Shown here one piece after another: positions 7,132 to 14,767 of a stretch of DNA of 20,780 bases. The notes below the pieces were generated by a model. It was not told the origin of the DNA and made no database searches. It was given only the letters and a program-made list of their open reading frames with translations. The DNA lies in contig JALRLY010000217.1 of the NCBI GenBank assembly GCA_023647555.1, positions 1-20,780 of the forward strand. Direction: 5' to 3'. The stretch is from Pancytospora philotis. Taxonomy: Eukaryota > Microsporidia. The position numbers and the translations under genes were made by a program. Numbering within the stretch: position 1 is the stretch's first letter; each line of letters starts with the position of its first letter.

Positions 7132-8121
7132 CTATTTTTCATGCCTTTTAATGAGCTCAAACACTGCGTTCTGCACGCCCATGTCGTCGTAGAACCCGGT
7201 CCGCATCCCGAGGGTCTCCGACTCAAGCACGATCCGCCGGTTGATGAAAAACATCGGGTCCGCAGCGAACTCCTCCAGCAGCGCTATCCGGTCCGCCGTC
7301 TTCTGCGCGGCCTGGCGGTTTGTCTCTATCTTCTTCTCCATCTGCTGGACAATCTTCGGGTAGAGCACCGGCATCTGCCCGAGGTCGTCGCACTCCACGT
7401 TGATGTCCCACGCGCTACATGCGTCCAGGCCGATGTTCACCACGCAGTAGCCGCACGGCTCGACGAGGCGGTCCACGATCGCCGCGATCTCGTTAAAGTT
7501 GAACGTCTTCATCCCCAGCGCGGCCTCCAGCTCCGCGTCGCAGAGCACGTCGGACGTGGAGTAGTCGTTGAGCTTGCGATCATTGATGTAGCGGTAGAAG
7601 TCCTTGATTATGTTCGGCTTGGTGTCGGCGTATTTGTTGAACAGCCGAGCGATGCTGCTGTGCAGCTTGTAGACCTGGCGGCTGTTGGCGAGCTTCACCA
7701 GCAGCTGCGCACTCCGCCACTCGCGCTTCCGCGGCACCACGAACGCCTCTCCGCCGCACTCGCGCGTCCACTCGAAGACGTCCTCGGCCCTGTCCGCGGG
7801 GCCCACGGCGCCGGCGGTGGCATGCTCGACGGCGGCCACATGGCCGTCCGCATCGACCGCCTCGGCCAGCACCGGTACGCTCGTGTCCGCAGAGACCACC
7901 ACGCGCTTCACGATGTCCCAGAGGCCGGTGGCGTCGCCCGGGCGCGCGCTGTCGATTATCCTCGTGTTTATTTTAATCGTGTCCTCCGACGGCGTCACGT
8001 AAATGCGCACCGTCTTGAGCACCTTAATGCGTTTGAGGTGCTCCGCCTCGATCTGCAGCCGCTTGCTGAGCGACAGCCGGTCGAGATGCGCATCGAGGAG
8101 TTCGAGCTTTTGCCGCAGCAT
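7132..8121 (-). CDS. SWIB/BAF60 (Rsc6/Snf12-like) chromatin remodelling subunit (329 aa)
   Basis: A homologue of the SMARCD/BAF60 family, the scaffold subunit of SWI/SNF-type remodellers (yeast Snf12 and Rsc6), acting in the nucleus. The order of segments matches. A helical N-terminus is followed by LKTVRIYVTPSED (the KLRLYIS-type strand opening the BAF60 core). A stretch ending DVFEWTRECG...VPRKREW comes next (the VEWHR...vkRpG region). The SWIB domain covers about residues 155-230, with SSIARLFNKYADTKPNII, DFYRYINDRKLNDYSTSD, VLCDAELEAALGMKTFNFNE and LVEPCGYCVVNI, equivalent to LWQYIKTHKLQD and the following positions. A charged helical C-terminus follows, including EKKIETNRQAAQKT. It is shorter than animal BAF60 (about 500 aa). 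The start at 8121 is preceded by AAAATTTTTATCTGCAGGGG. Confidence 0.8.
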   Translation of the reverse strand: MLRQKLELLDAHLDRLSLSKRLQIEAEHLKRIKVLKTVRIYVTPSEDTIKINTRIIDSARPGDATGLWDIVKRVVVSADTSVPVLAEAVDADGHVAAVEHATAGAVGPADRAEDVFEWTRECGGEAFVVPRKREWRSAQLLVKLANSRQVYKLHSSIARLFNKYADTKPNIIKDFYRYINDRKLNDYSTSDVLCDAELEAALGMKTFNFNEIAAIVDRLVEPCGYCVVNIGLDACSAWDINVECDDLGQMPVLYPKIVQQMEKKIETNRQAAQKTADRIALLEEFAADPMFFINRRIVLESETLGMRTGFYDDMGVQNAVFELIKRHEK

Positions 8122-8142
8122 CCCCTGCAGATAAAAATTTTA
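8122..8142 (-). promoter_or_regulatory. Start-proximal AAATTT/GGG signal of the SWIB gene
   Basis: The minus strand reads TAAAATTTTTATCTGCAGGG and then G-ATG at 8121, the GGG-type variant of the signal. The remaining 8143-8410 is AT-rich and empty. Confidence 0.5.
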
Positions 8143-8410
8143 CAAAACACTTGGCAAGCGGCGGGATTGTTGAGTGTACGATGTGTTAAGTGGATAGTTG
8201 ATTTTGTTTTATGGTGGATGTGCTGGGAGTATTCATGCATCAATGATGACACCTGTATATTTTCAGTAAATTTTATTTTTTCAATTATTCTGGGATAGCA
8301 CCTATCACCTTAATGCTTTAGATACACAACTCATTTACTGCAATGCCTTATGAACAACTATACTACTAACCATCTCCTTTGCTTATTATAAACCACAAAC
8401 AACATTAAAT

Positions 8411-11029
8411 TTACTTAGAGCCACGGAATCTTCTTATTTCTTCCTCCAGCTCGGACAGCGGCACGCAGGACTCCTCGGTCAGCGGCAGCCGGTTGAACGG
8501 ATCGATTTTGTCGTTCAGCATCAGCTGTCTGAAGGTGCTGCGGTCTATCACGACGTTGGAGGTGAGGAGGCGCACGGGGTGCTCCATCTCGACGTAGGTG
8601 AGCGCGTCCAGGAAGTGCTCGGGGATCTCCTCGGGCGCATCGCCGGGCCCGCAGGACTCGAGCACCTCTACGATCTCGTCGAGGCGGGCGAGCTGCGGCT
8701 CAGAAAGGAGGAACTTGGCGCGGCCGATGTTCAGCGCGGTGCGCAGAACCTCGGGGCTGATGCCAGACTGCACGATGAGTGCGCGCACATCGCCGAGGAT
8801 GTTGATGAGGATGACGAGGAGCGAGCTCAACAGGGTCTTGGGATGGTAGTCGTAGTCCGCGCCGTTCTCTATCTTGAACGCCCCGCTCCGCGGCCCGACC
8901 AGATCGCACACGCCGCCGTTGATGACCATGCAGAGCCGCGCGAACACGCTCTTGTTGAGGAAGAGCTTCCGCGCCGCGATCGATATCGCTTTGATGGTCT
9001 TGAGGATGTTGGTGAGCGCAAGCAGGTTGGACTTGAGCTCGCGCTCCTTCCCGGCCATCCGCGACCGGTTCACCAGAACCTTGACCTTGAGCTTGTAGCG
9101 GTACGGCTGCGTGAAGTAAAGCAGCTTCAGCTTGGCCTCCCCCATCATCACGTCCACGTCCTTCGCATCGCCGCCGCTCCGTTTGATGTAGCGCAGCAGA
9201 AAGGCTCGCAGCTCCTCGTCGCTCATCCGCAGCATGCCACGCATCGAGTCGTCGGGCGGCGGCCCGGCCTCCTCGTCGTCGCTCAGGTCGTTGGGGTCCC
9301 CGTCCTGCCCCGCCGCATCGACGCCCTCGAGCTCCTGGCCGCGGCCGCGGTACGCCTTGATCTTCAGGATGCTGCGCAGCGAGCCGCTGAGGCACGTCTC
9401 CATGTCGGACACCATCGCATTCGCCATCCGCAGCGAGTTCGTGTCGATGGGAATCTCCGCGTGCTCCATGATCTTGTTCAGGAAGAAGCGGTCCTGGTGC
9501 ACGTTCTCGTCCCTGCTGTCGGTGTAGAAGCGAATCAGCCGCTTCGTCAGCACCGGGCTGGCGAACTTCGCGAGGTAGGCGTTGCGCACCGCATCGCTCC
9601 GCTGTGTGTTCTTATAGAGGAAAAGGCTCGAGAGGAACTCCGCATAGCTACTGCCGTTGTGTTTGCGCACAAACAGGCCCTCCGCCAGCACCACGGCGTC
9701 CATCCACGCCGAATCAGCGAGCAGCCCGTCCAGCGCGGCGGCGGGCGCAGGCTCGGGCGAGTAGTCGATCAGCTCCACAGAATTGTCCAGAAGCTCATTT
9801 AGACTGCTCTTATCGGCGCTCTGCAGCAGACAGCCGTACACAGCGTGGCGGTTGGCATGGATCACCTCGTACACGAAGCCAAGATACTTCTGGATTTTCG
9901 GGCCCAGGAAGTTTATGAGGTAGTCGTTCTTCTCCTTCTCCTTCTCGGCCTGGATGTCCCTGATCATGCGGACAACCGAGCACTGGAAGAGCCGCGCGGT
10001 GTAGAAGAAGGAAAAGGTGGGGAACCTGCTGGGGCCCACGCGCCCGACGAAATCAGGCCGGAACATGCCCTCCGAGAGGTAGAGCACCAGGGCGGTGAGG
10101 TTGTAGCAGAACACGTCGCTGCAGTTGATGGCCGGATCGTACTGGATCTTGGCGCGGTCCTGCTGCGTTACGTTCGTGACGGCCGCTATGAAGAGCTCCT
10201 TGACCGCGGGGTCGTGCAGCAGCTTGGTAAAGACGCGGCAGAGCGCGCGGTGGTACGTCTCGAGGATGGTGACGCCGAAGCCGTCGAGCCGCGCGGGGAG
10301 GAAGGACAGGAAGTCGGTGAGGAAGCAGGGGAGGCGGAAGGGATTGGTGGACCTGAAGTGCTGGGACATGGCGCTGAACAGGAAGAAGTCGCTTTCGCTG
10401 TAGGAGCCCTGCGCGGCGCCGACAGGCTCTGGCTCGGTCTTCAACGCCTCGGCAAGCAGATCCGGCAGCCCGCGCCCGAAGCCGCTGGCCCACTGCCGCT
10501 TGAGCGACTGCATGCCGAGGATGTCCACGCCGTGGCTCTCCAGCAGCATGGAGACCGCCTCGTCGTCCGGCTCGACGATCCCGACGCGCGGCCGCTCCAG
10601 GCCCCAGACGTCGCACCGCCCGAAGATCGCCGTGCCGCCGTCGACCAGCGCCTCGAGCAGCTCCAGCCTGTGCGTGAAGCTCCCCTTCACGAACCGGATG
10701 CGGTAGAGCAGATTGATCGCGAAGGACTCGCTGAGCCGCGCCATCTCGCCCAGCAGCGCGGCGTGCTCGCTGGCCAGCAGCAGGTCGTACGGGAAGCTCC
10801 CGAGGCGGCACAGCGCGGGGGACTCGTGTATGAGCACGAGCGTGCTCGCGACTATGGAGGGCGCCGTATCGTACTTGCGCGCCAGCATGGCGACCGTCTC
10901 GCGTCCGCAGCCGTAGCGGACCAGGTACGCCTGCGCCATGTACAGAAGCTCGTCCTCCACCATGTCGCCTTCCCAGCCAAAGTCGCCGAAGAGCTCTTTA
11001 ATTCGCACTGCAAAGTCCGAGCAGGCCAT
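8411..11029 (-). CDS. UFD2: Ubiquitin conjugation factor E4, Ufd2 type (872 aa)
   Basis: Ufd2 extends ubiquitin chains on substrates already carrying a few ubiquitins and works with Cdc48/p97 on the way to the proteasome. The C-terminal U-box spans about residues 803-870: HPVRLLTSNVVIDRSTFRQL followed by NDKIDPFNRLPLTEE, with VPLSELEEEI at the end, almost the canonical Ufd2 U-box. The preceding 800 residues form the all-helical Ufd2 core, with landmarks such as NPFRLPCFLTDFLSFLP and YDPAINCSDVFCYNL. Length is a little below yeast Ufd2 (961). An acidic low-complexity insert (DPNDLSDDEEAGPPPDDS) lies in the middle. The gene is strongly GC-rich, which produces long antisense open frames. The start at 11029 follows CCCACCCCCA, so it has the C-run signal. 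The TAA is followed by ATTTAATG. Confidence 0.93.
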   Translation of the reverse strand: MACSDFAVRIKELFGDFGWEGDMVEDELLYMAQAYLVRYGCGRETVAMLARKYDTAPSIVASTLVLIHESPALCRLGSFPYDLLLASEHAALLGEMARLSESFAINLLYRIRFVKGSFTHRLELLEALVDGGTAIFGRCDVWGLERPRVGIVEPDDEAVSMLLESHGVDILGMQSLKRQWASGFGRGLPDLLAEALKTEPEPVGAAQGSYSESDFFLFSAMSQHFRSTNPFRLPCFLTDFLSFLPARLDGFGVTILETYHRALCRVFTKLLHDPAVKELFIAAVTNVTQQDRAKIQYDPAINCSDVFCYNLTALVLYLSEGMFRPDFVGRVGPSRFPTFSFFYTARLFQCSVVRMIRDIQAEKEKEKNDYLINFLGPKIQKYLGFVYEVIHANRHAVYGCLLQSADKSSLNELLDNSVELIDYSPEPAPAAALDGLLADSAWMDAVVLAEGLFVRKHNGSSYAEFLSSLFLYKNTQRSDAVRNAYLAKFASPVLTKRLIRFYTDSRDENVHQDRFFLNKIMEHAEIPIDTNSLRMANAMVSDMETCLSGSLRSILKIKAYRGRGQELEGVDAAGQDGDPNDLSDDEEAGPPPDDSMRGMLRMSDEELRAFLLRYIKRSGGDAKDVDVMMGEAKLKLLYFTQPYRYKLKVKVLVNRSRMAGKERELKSNLLALTNILKTIKAISIAARKLFLNKSVFARLCMVINGGVCDLVGPRSGAFKIENGADYDYHPKTLLSSLLVILINILGDVRALIVQSGISPEVLRTALNIGRAKFLLSEPQLARLDEIVEVLESCGPGDAPEEIPEHFLDALTYVEMEHPVRLLTSNVVIDRSTFRQLMLNDKIDPFNRLPLTEESCVPLSELEEEIRRFRGSK

Positions 11030-11284
11030 TGGGGGTGGGTTTTTGCGGCGCGGAAAGGAACGCGTTGTTTGGGGCGTGATGCAGCAGCGCTGCTTCGAAT
11101 AGAAGATAGTGATGAGTGGCTTGGGGCATCACTGTAGTGGTACAGACTTAACAGTCAGAAGACAATCGCTGCTTGGTGAAAACAGCGAAATGCATTAGAC
11201 AAAAGAATCGCCACAACAACCACTGCACATCTCAGCGAAATACTAACTAGTATTTAATTGTACCACAAACTCGCAAAAGCGAAT

Positions 11285-11935
11285 TCAAACATCAGCTAGA
11301 AATGCCAGCATTCTATCCTTCAGCGCCACCGACGGGCACGCGCGGCTGATATACTCCCTCAGCTCTGCTACGCGTGCATCGTAGAGATCGACGCGCTGCC
11401 ACTCCCGCACGAACTCCGCGGGGGTGCTCCTATCCAGATGCTCCAGCAGAGTGTAGTAGCCGATCTCGGCGCTGGTTCCCTTGAAATTGCCCAGGGCCCA
11501 GCTCTTTATCTGCTCGTTGTGCATCGCGAAGTCGGCCGGGCCGTCCAGCGTCTGCATGTAGCACAGCAGCTTCGCTATGTCGGCATTGGCTATCCTCGCC
11601 ATGCTGCAGCCGGAAGCGCCGCCACTGGGCAGAAGGCGGTGGGCGGCTGCAAGCTCCGCGACCTCCCGCTGGCTGAGGAACCTGCTCAAGTCCTGGTACA
11701 CGGGCGCGGCTAGGCGCGAGACCGGCATGGCCTGGAGCACCAAGTCGTAGTCCACCGGGCATGCCTCGTATATCTGGACGACCGGCGCGCACTCGGGGCC
11801 AACCAGGAAGGCGTTCGAGTGCATGCTCTCGCGCACCTTCAGCGTGCCCGCGGCGGTTTCGATGTGTGCCTTCCCGGCGATCTCCACCAGCCGCGCGATG
11901 CTGTGGTGGCCCTTGACCAAAAAATACTGCGCCAT
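11285..11935 (-). CDS. Dcc1-like protein (candidate Ctf18-RFC subunit, 216 aa)
   Basis: Proposed homologue of Dcc1 (DSCC1), which with Ctf8 and Ctf18-RFC helps load PCNA and supports sister-chromatid cohesion. Two places match the family as I know it. Near the N-terminus, VKG followed about 25 residues later by TLKVRESMHSNAFLVG mirrors the Dcc1 pattern of iKG, then KTxxlrxxxxSNxxLL. Near the C-terminus, AEFVREWQRVDLYDARVAEL aligns with the EF..xWxxxxP...L..L winged-helix segment. The protein is about half the length of animal Dcc1 (about 390), in line with parasite reduction. The start is the ATG at 11935 (MAQYFLVKGHH), preceded by GAGCCC. The frame stays open to 12076, but no ATG lies there. 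The alternative is an unrelated lineage-specific nuclear protein; the match rests on pattern memory. Confidence 0.5.
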   Translation of the reverse strand: MAQYFLVKGHHSIARLVEIAGKAHIETAAGTLKVRESMHSNAFLVGPECAPVVQIYEACPVDYDLVLQAMPVSRLAAPVYQDLSRFLSQREVAELAAAHRLLPSGGASGCSMARIANADIAKLLCYMQTLDGPADFAMHNEQIKSWALGNFKGTSAEIGYYTLLEHLDRSTPAEFVREWQRVDLYDARVAELREYISRACPSVALKDRMLAFLADV

Positions 11936-12256
11936 GGGCTCGCCGGCGAGCCTCTTAGATAAAGGCCTTCGAGTTTTAGATTCAGCGCATTGCGCGTGTT
12001 GCCATGGTTGCAGCACAGCTAGTCTAACAAGTCGCTTGCATTCTTGGCTGTACGCTACGTAAAATACCTCATTCACACTACAATATGCAGTGATACGATG
12101 GCGTAGTATCTAGCGCACTGTGTGGACAGCTTCTATACAGCAGACCAATTCCTCTCAACAGCCACCATCCGATTTGCTGCTTTCCAGTCGTACCTGCCCC
12201 TTTTTTCAAATTCCCCTTTTTGCCCGCCGATTATAGGCTCTATTACCCCTTTTGAT

Positions 12257-12270
12257 TATAAAAAATAACA
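12257..12270 (+). promoter_or_regulatory. TATA-like element of the 222-aa gene
   Basis: ATTATAAAAAATAA lies about 14-28 bases before the ATG at 12284. Just upstream are repeated C-runs and CCCCTTTT blocks (12190-12252). Confidence 0.4.
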
Positions 12271-12283
12271 GAACCTGGCGAGT

Positions 12284-12952
12284 ATGCCAGCAACACCATT
12301 ATATGTACTGCTAATCTCGATATGCATAGCCAGGTTCACCGGGCGCTACAGCGGGGACAGCCGGACCAGCGACGCCCCGGAGGCCCGCACCCAGGCGGCC
12401 GCGCAGCCGGCGGACGGATCCGACGAGAGCGAGCTGCAGCTGCAGTCCACGTTCTCCTGGTGCGAGGCGCGCGTCCCCGCCATGGAGAGCTGCGACTCCG
12501 AGCGCGAGTCGTTCAACTACAGAAGGTGGTACAACAAGAAGCGCAAACAGGCCGTGAAGACCGCCAAGACGCGCAAGGCGGCCGCTGCGGAGCCCAAGGC
12601 CGCTGATTCGCCGGCCGAGCCCGAGAGACCAATGGAGAAGGATCGCACGGAAGCGACGAATCCCGCGCCGAAGAGGCGGTCAGCGAAGCGCCGGCCAATC
12701 CCGTACACGAGCAACCACTACCAGTTCACCCGGGCGCCGCGCACGCACGCCGATAAGAGCCAGGGCGCGCTCTCCTCCACCTTCGACTTCACAAACGAGG
12801 ACTGGGTGCTCGACGACCCGTACGACGAGATGCTGCCGCTGAAGACCACCGGAAGCGCCGATCTGTTGGCGACTCCGGGCGCGAACTCAGCGAAGACCGC
12901 GGCTGAGGAGGGCAACGAGGGCGTGGCCACGGTGCGCGGCACCGTCCTCTGA
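12284..12952 (+). CDS. Secreted-looking low-complexity protein with basic clusters (222 aa)
   Basis: I do not recognise a family. Residues 1-20 (MPATPLYVLLISICIARFTG) give a hydrophobic signal peptide or signal anchor. The rest is largely disordered and rich in Ala, Glu, Lys, Arg, Ser and Thr. Two basic clusters resemble nuclear localisation signals: WYNKKRKQAVKTAKTRKA near residues 82-99 and PAPKRRSAKRRPIPY near 127-141. A short segment in between and after (SNHYQFTRAPRTH, FDFTNEDWVLDDPYDEMLP) looks conserved in character, with aromatic residues in an acidic setting, and could be a binding motif. The coding sequence is GC-rich like the core genes. It is the first gene on the plus strand after the minus-strand block. 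A secreted effector or a spore-wall-associated basic protein are both possible; neither is shown. Confidence 0.72.
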   Translation: MPATPLYVLLISICIARFTGRYSGDSRTSDAPEARTQAAAQPADGSDESELQLQSTFSWCEARVPAMESCDSERESFNYRRWYNKKRKQAVKTAKTRKAAAAEPKAADSPAEPERPMEKDRTEATNPAPKRRSAKRRPIPYTSNHYQFTRAPRTHADKSQGALSSTFDFTNEDWVLDDPYDEMLPLKTTGSADLLATPGANSAKTAAEEGNEGVATVRGTVL

Positions 12953-13266
12953 AGGGTGCGGTGTTTATACAGTAAATAAAAACTACAATGATTCTGTTGC
13001 TTTTCAATGTTAATGGTGTGGTTTCTTTGGGCATCAGTGATGTATTTTGTGGAGCATATGATGGCCGCTGATCTTCTGTGATTCAGTTACGCAGTCAATC
13101 TGCTTTTTGATTGCATGCTCATGTGCGGGATGCTGCTTCCGTACGCATCAGACTATAATTTATAGCAATATTATAGAATATAAGCCTAGTTACACACACT
13201 AAATCAATCGCTTCGCTGGCTCGCGCATGACCAAGACGCTACGCGTATTCGTTATCAAATCACTGA

Positions 13267-13310
13267 AAATTTTTGCAAAAACATTAAAAAAATTGGCGAC
13301 CAGCCCACCC
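13267..13310 (+). promoter_or_regulatory. Conserved AT-rich leader of B1
   Basis: GAAAATTTTTGCAAAAACAT leads to CCCACCC right at the ATG at 13311. The leader is nearly identical in B2, but with seven A instead of eight in the last A-run. That single-base difference shifts the upstream frame, so the stretch is more likely a leader than coding. Confidence 0.5.
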
Positions 13311-14738
13311 ATGCATTTGAGCCAAGTGGTTATCAGCCTGCTTGTGCAGTACATCATGCACAGTGCGGCGATGAGAGAAAGCACGTCAAATGCTGCGAAT
13401 GCGAATGCTCTACGTAGGAAATCATATCGATTCTCTAAGAAGACCAAGCGCATCGGTGATTCAACGATCAATGCACTGTATGACCACTGCAGTAGCATGC
13501 GATTGCTGGACGTCTTTGCCGAGGAGCTGCATGGAATGAACCCGGGCAGAGAAACTGATGCCAAGGCGGATGCCATTCTGTTAGCGTGGCTGGCAGTAGA
13601 CACCGAGCCAAAGGCATTAGAGCAGCGTCTACAGGCGTGCCGCTTCAGTCATTTGATCATGCTAAAGACGATGTTGGCTGCCGAAAATGTCGAGCGCGTT
13701 TGTGATAGCGTAAGCTCGTTGCACTCGCTAAATCCCCAGCAACGCAATCGCTCGCACTGGCCAAGCAAGCGTAATGCAGGCGTACTTCTCGAGGCTGTAG
13801 AGGCTACAGTTTTACCCCACCTTAGTAGTGCAGATCCCTGCGAGTTTTTCAAGACGAGGAAGGACATTGAGGGGCCCTACGATCTGTTTTTGCATCTGTA
13901 CATGAGGTCGCACTATAAAAAAGAGCCGCTAGTACATGGATTCAGCGCATTATTGACACACTTGCTACACGACTATAGCACTGCTCACAGTTTTAACCTG
14001 TATGCTCTTCCATTTATACAAGTACTTTCTGAGCAAAATTTAGTCACTAACAGCGCACGTGATGATTTGGAGAGGGCTGTGATCCGAGTGGCCGCGACCG
14101 TTCCTCGCGTGTATGTTAGGGGGATCTTTAAGGATGTGCGGTTTCGCGTGCCTCTCGTCGATCTGCTCAAGAGATGCATACTCGACGAGCCGGACCAGTA
14201 TGCCCATCCTGTGTTCATACAGGAATTTATCAACCTCTGTGCCGCGACGAATTTGATCGATGGAGATGAAAAAGTTGCCTTGTACGAATGCTACTCCAAG
14301 AGCGATAAGTTTTTTATGAAAGAAACGCATGACATGAACGCTGCTAGATTAGTTTTCCGGAAGCTGAGTACCAGGTTCCTGTGCCATTGGATTTTCAAAC
14401 GCTTCATCATCAAATATAAAGATGATCCTAGAGACAGATCCTATCTCCAGACGCTGCTTGATATTCTTCGCTTCGATAAACTCACAGAAACGCTGTGCTA
14501 TGCATTTAGAGGCAACTATAAGACATACATTCGATTTTTCTTAACCTTGATGCCGCGTGAATATCTGGAGGAATTCGATGCCCATCTCGGCGACCTAGAG
14601 GGCGTCTCGCGCTATGATCACAGATTTTACTTTGAACTGAAGCAGCACATAGGTAATATCCAGCGAAACCGGGCGCCCCTGAACACCCCGCGTGAACAAG
14701 CTGTTCCGCGCACAAAAAGAGCAAAGCTCGGACCATAA
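13311..14738 (+). CDS. Family B secreted protein B1 (475 aa) with NLS-like tail
   Basis: This is the founder of a four-member tandem family and I know no name for it. Starting at 13311 gives a signal peptide (MHLSQVVISLLVQYIMHSAA). The frame is open from an ATG at 13227, but the B2 copy has a frameshift in that leader, and the AAATTTTT plus CCCACCC signal points to 13311. The body is helical. Family motifs in order are FFKTRKDIEGPYDLFLHLY, LERAVIRVAAT, the DQYAHPVFIQEF region, KSDKFFMKET, and FLCHWIFKRFI. The C-terminus PRTKRAKLGP is basic and resembles the c-Myc nuclear localisation signal. TAA is followed by TTAAATACT, shared with B2 and similar to family A. The inference is an exported protein that may enter the host nucleus. 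Confidence 0.85.
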   Translation: MHLSQVVISLLVQYIMHSAAMRESTSNAANANALRRKSYRFSKKTKRIGDSTINALYDHCSSMRLLDVFAEELHGMNPGRETDAKADAILLAWLAVDTEPKALEQRLQACRFSHLIMLKTMLAAENVERVCDSVSSLHSLNPQQRNRSHWPSKRNAGVLLEAVEATVLPHLSSADPCEFFKTRKDIEGPYDLFLHLYMRSHYKKEPLVHGFSALLTHLLHDYSTAHSFNLYALPFIQVLSEQNLVTNSARDDLERAVIRVAATVPRVYVRGIFKDVRFRVPLVDLLKRCILDEPDQYAHPVFIQEFINLCAATNLIDGDEKVALYECYSKSDKFFMKETHDMNAARLVFRKLSTRFLCHWIFKRFIIKYKDDPRDRSYLQTLLDILRFDKLTETLCYAFRGNYKTYIRFFLTLMPREYLEEFDAHLGDLEGVSRYDHRFYFELKQHIGNIQRNRAPLNTPREQAVPRTKRAKLGP

Positions 14739-14767
14739 TTAAATACTTCTAGCGATATGTTAACGAT

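Larger units (their letters stand above)
13161..14767 (+). repeat. Tandem duplication unit, copy 1 (leader, B1, 3' flank)
   Basis: This unit matches 15922-17530. Homology begins around TATAGCAATATT in the leader, runs through the whole gene without an indel (constant offset of 2763 from the start codon to past the stop), and ends in ATATGTTAACGAT (copy 2: ATATGTCGACGAT). The retroelement piece lies between the copies. Confidence 0.75.

Noticed and set aside
7141..11137. Long plus-strand ORFs (385, 407 and 430 codons) over the SWIB and UFD2 genes
   Set aside because: They are antisense shadows caused by GC-rich codons; the translations are His/Val/Arg/Glu-rich with no motifs, while the minus strand holds recognised families.
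11936..12076. N-terminal extension of the Dcc1-like protein
   Set aside because: The frame is open but begins with GTG, and there is no ATG before 11935, where a CCC context is present.
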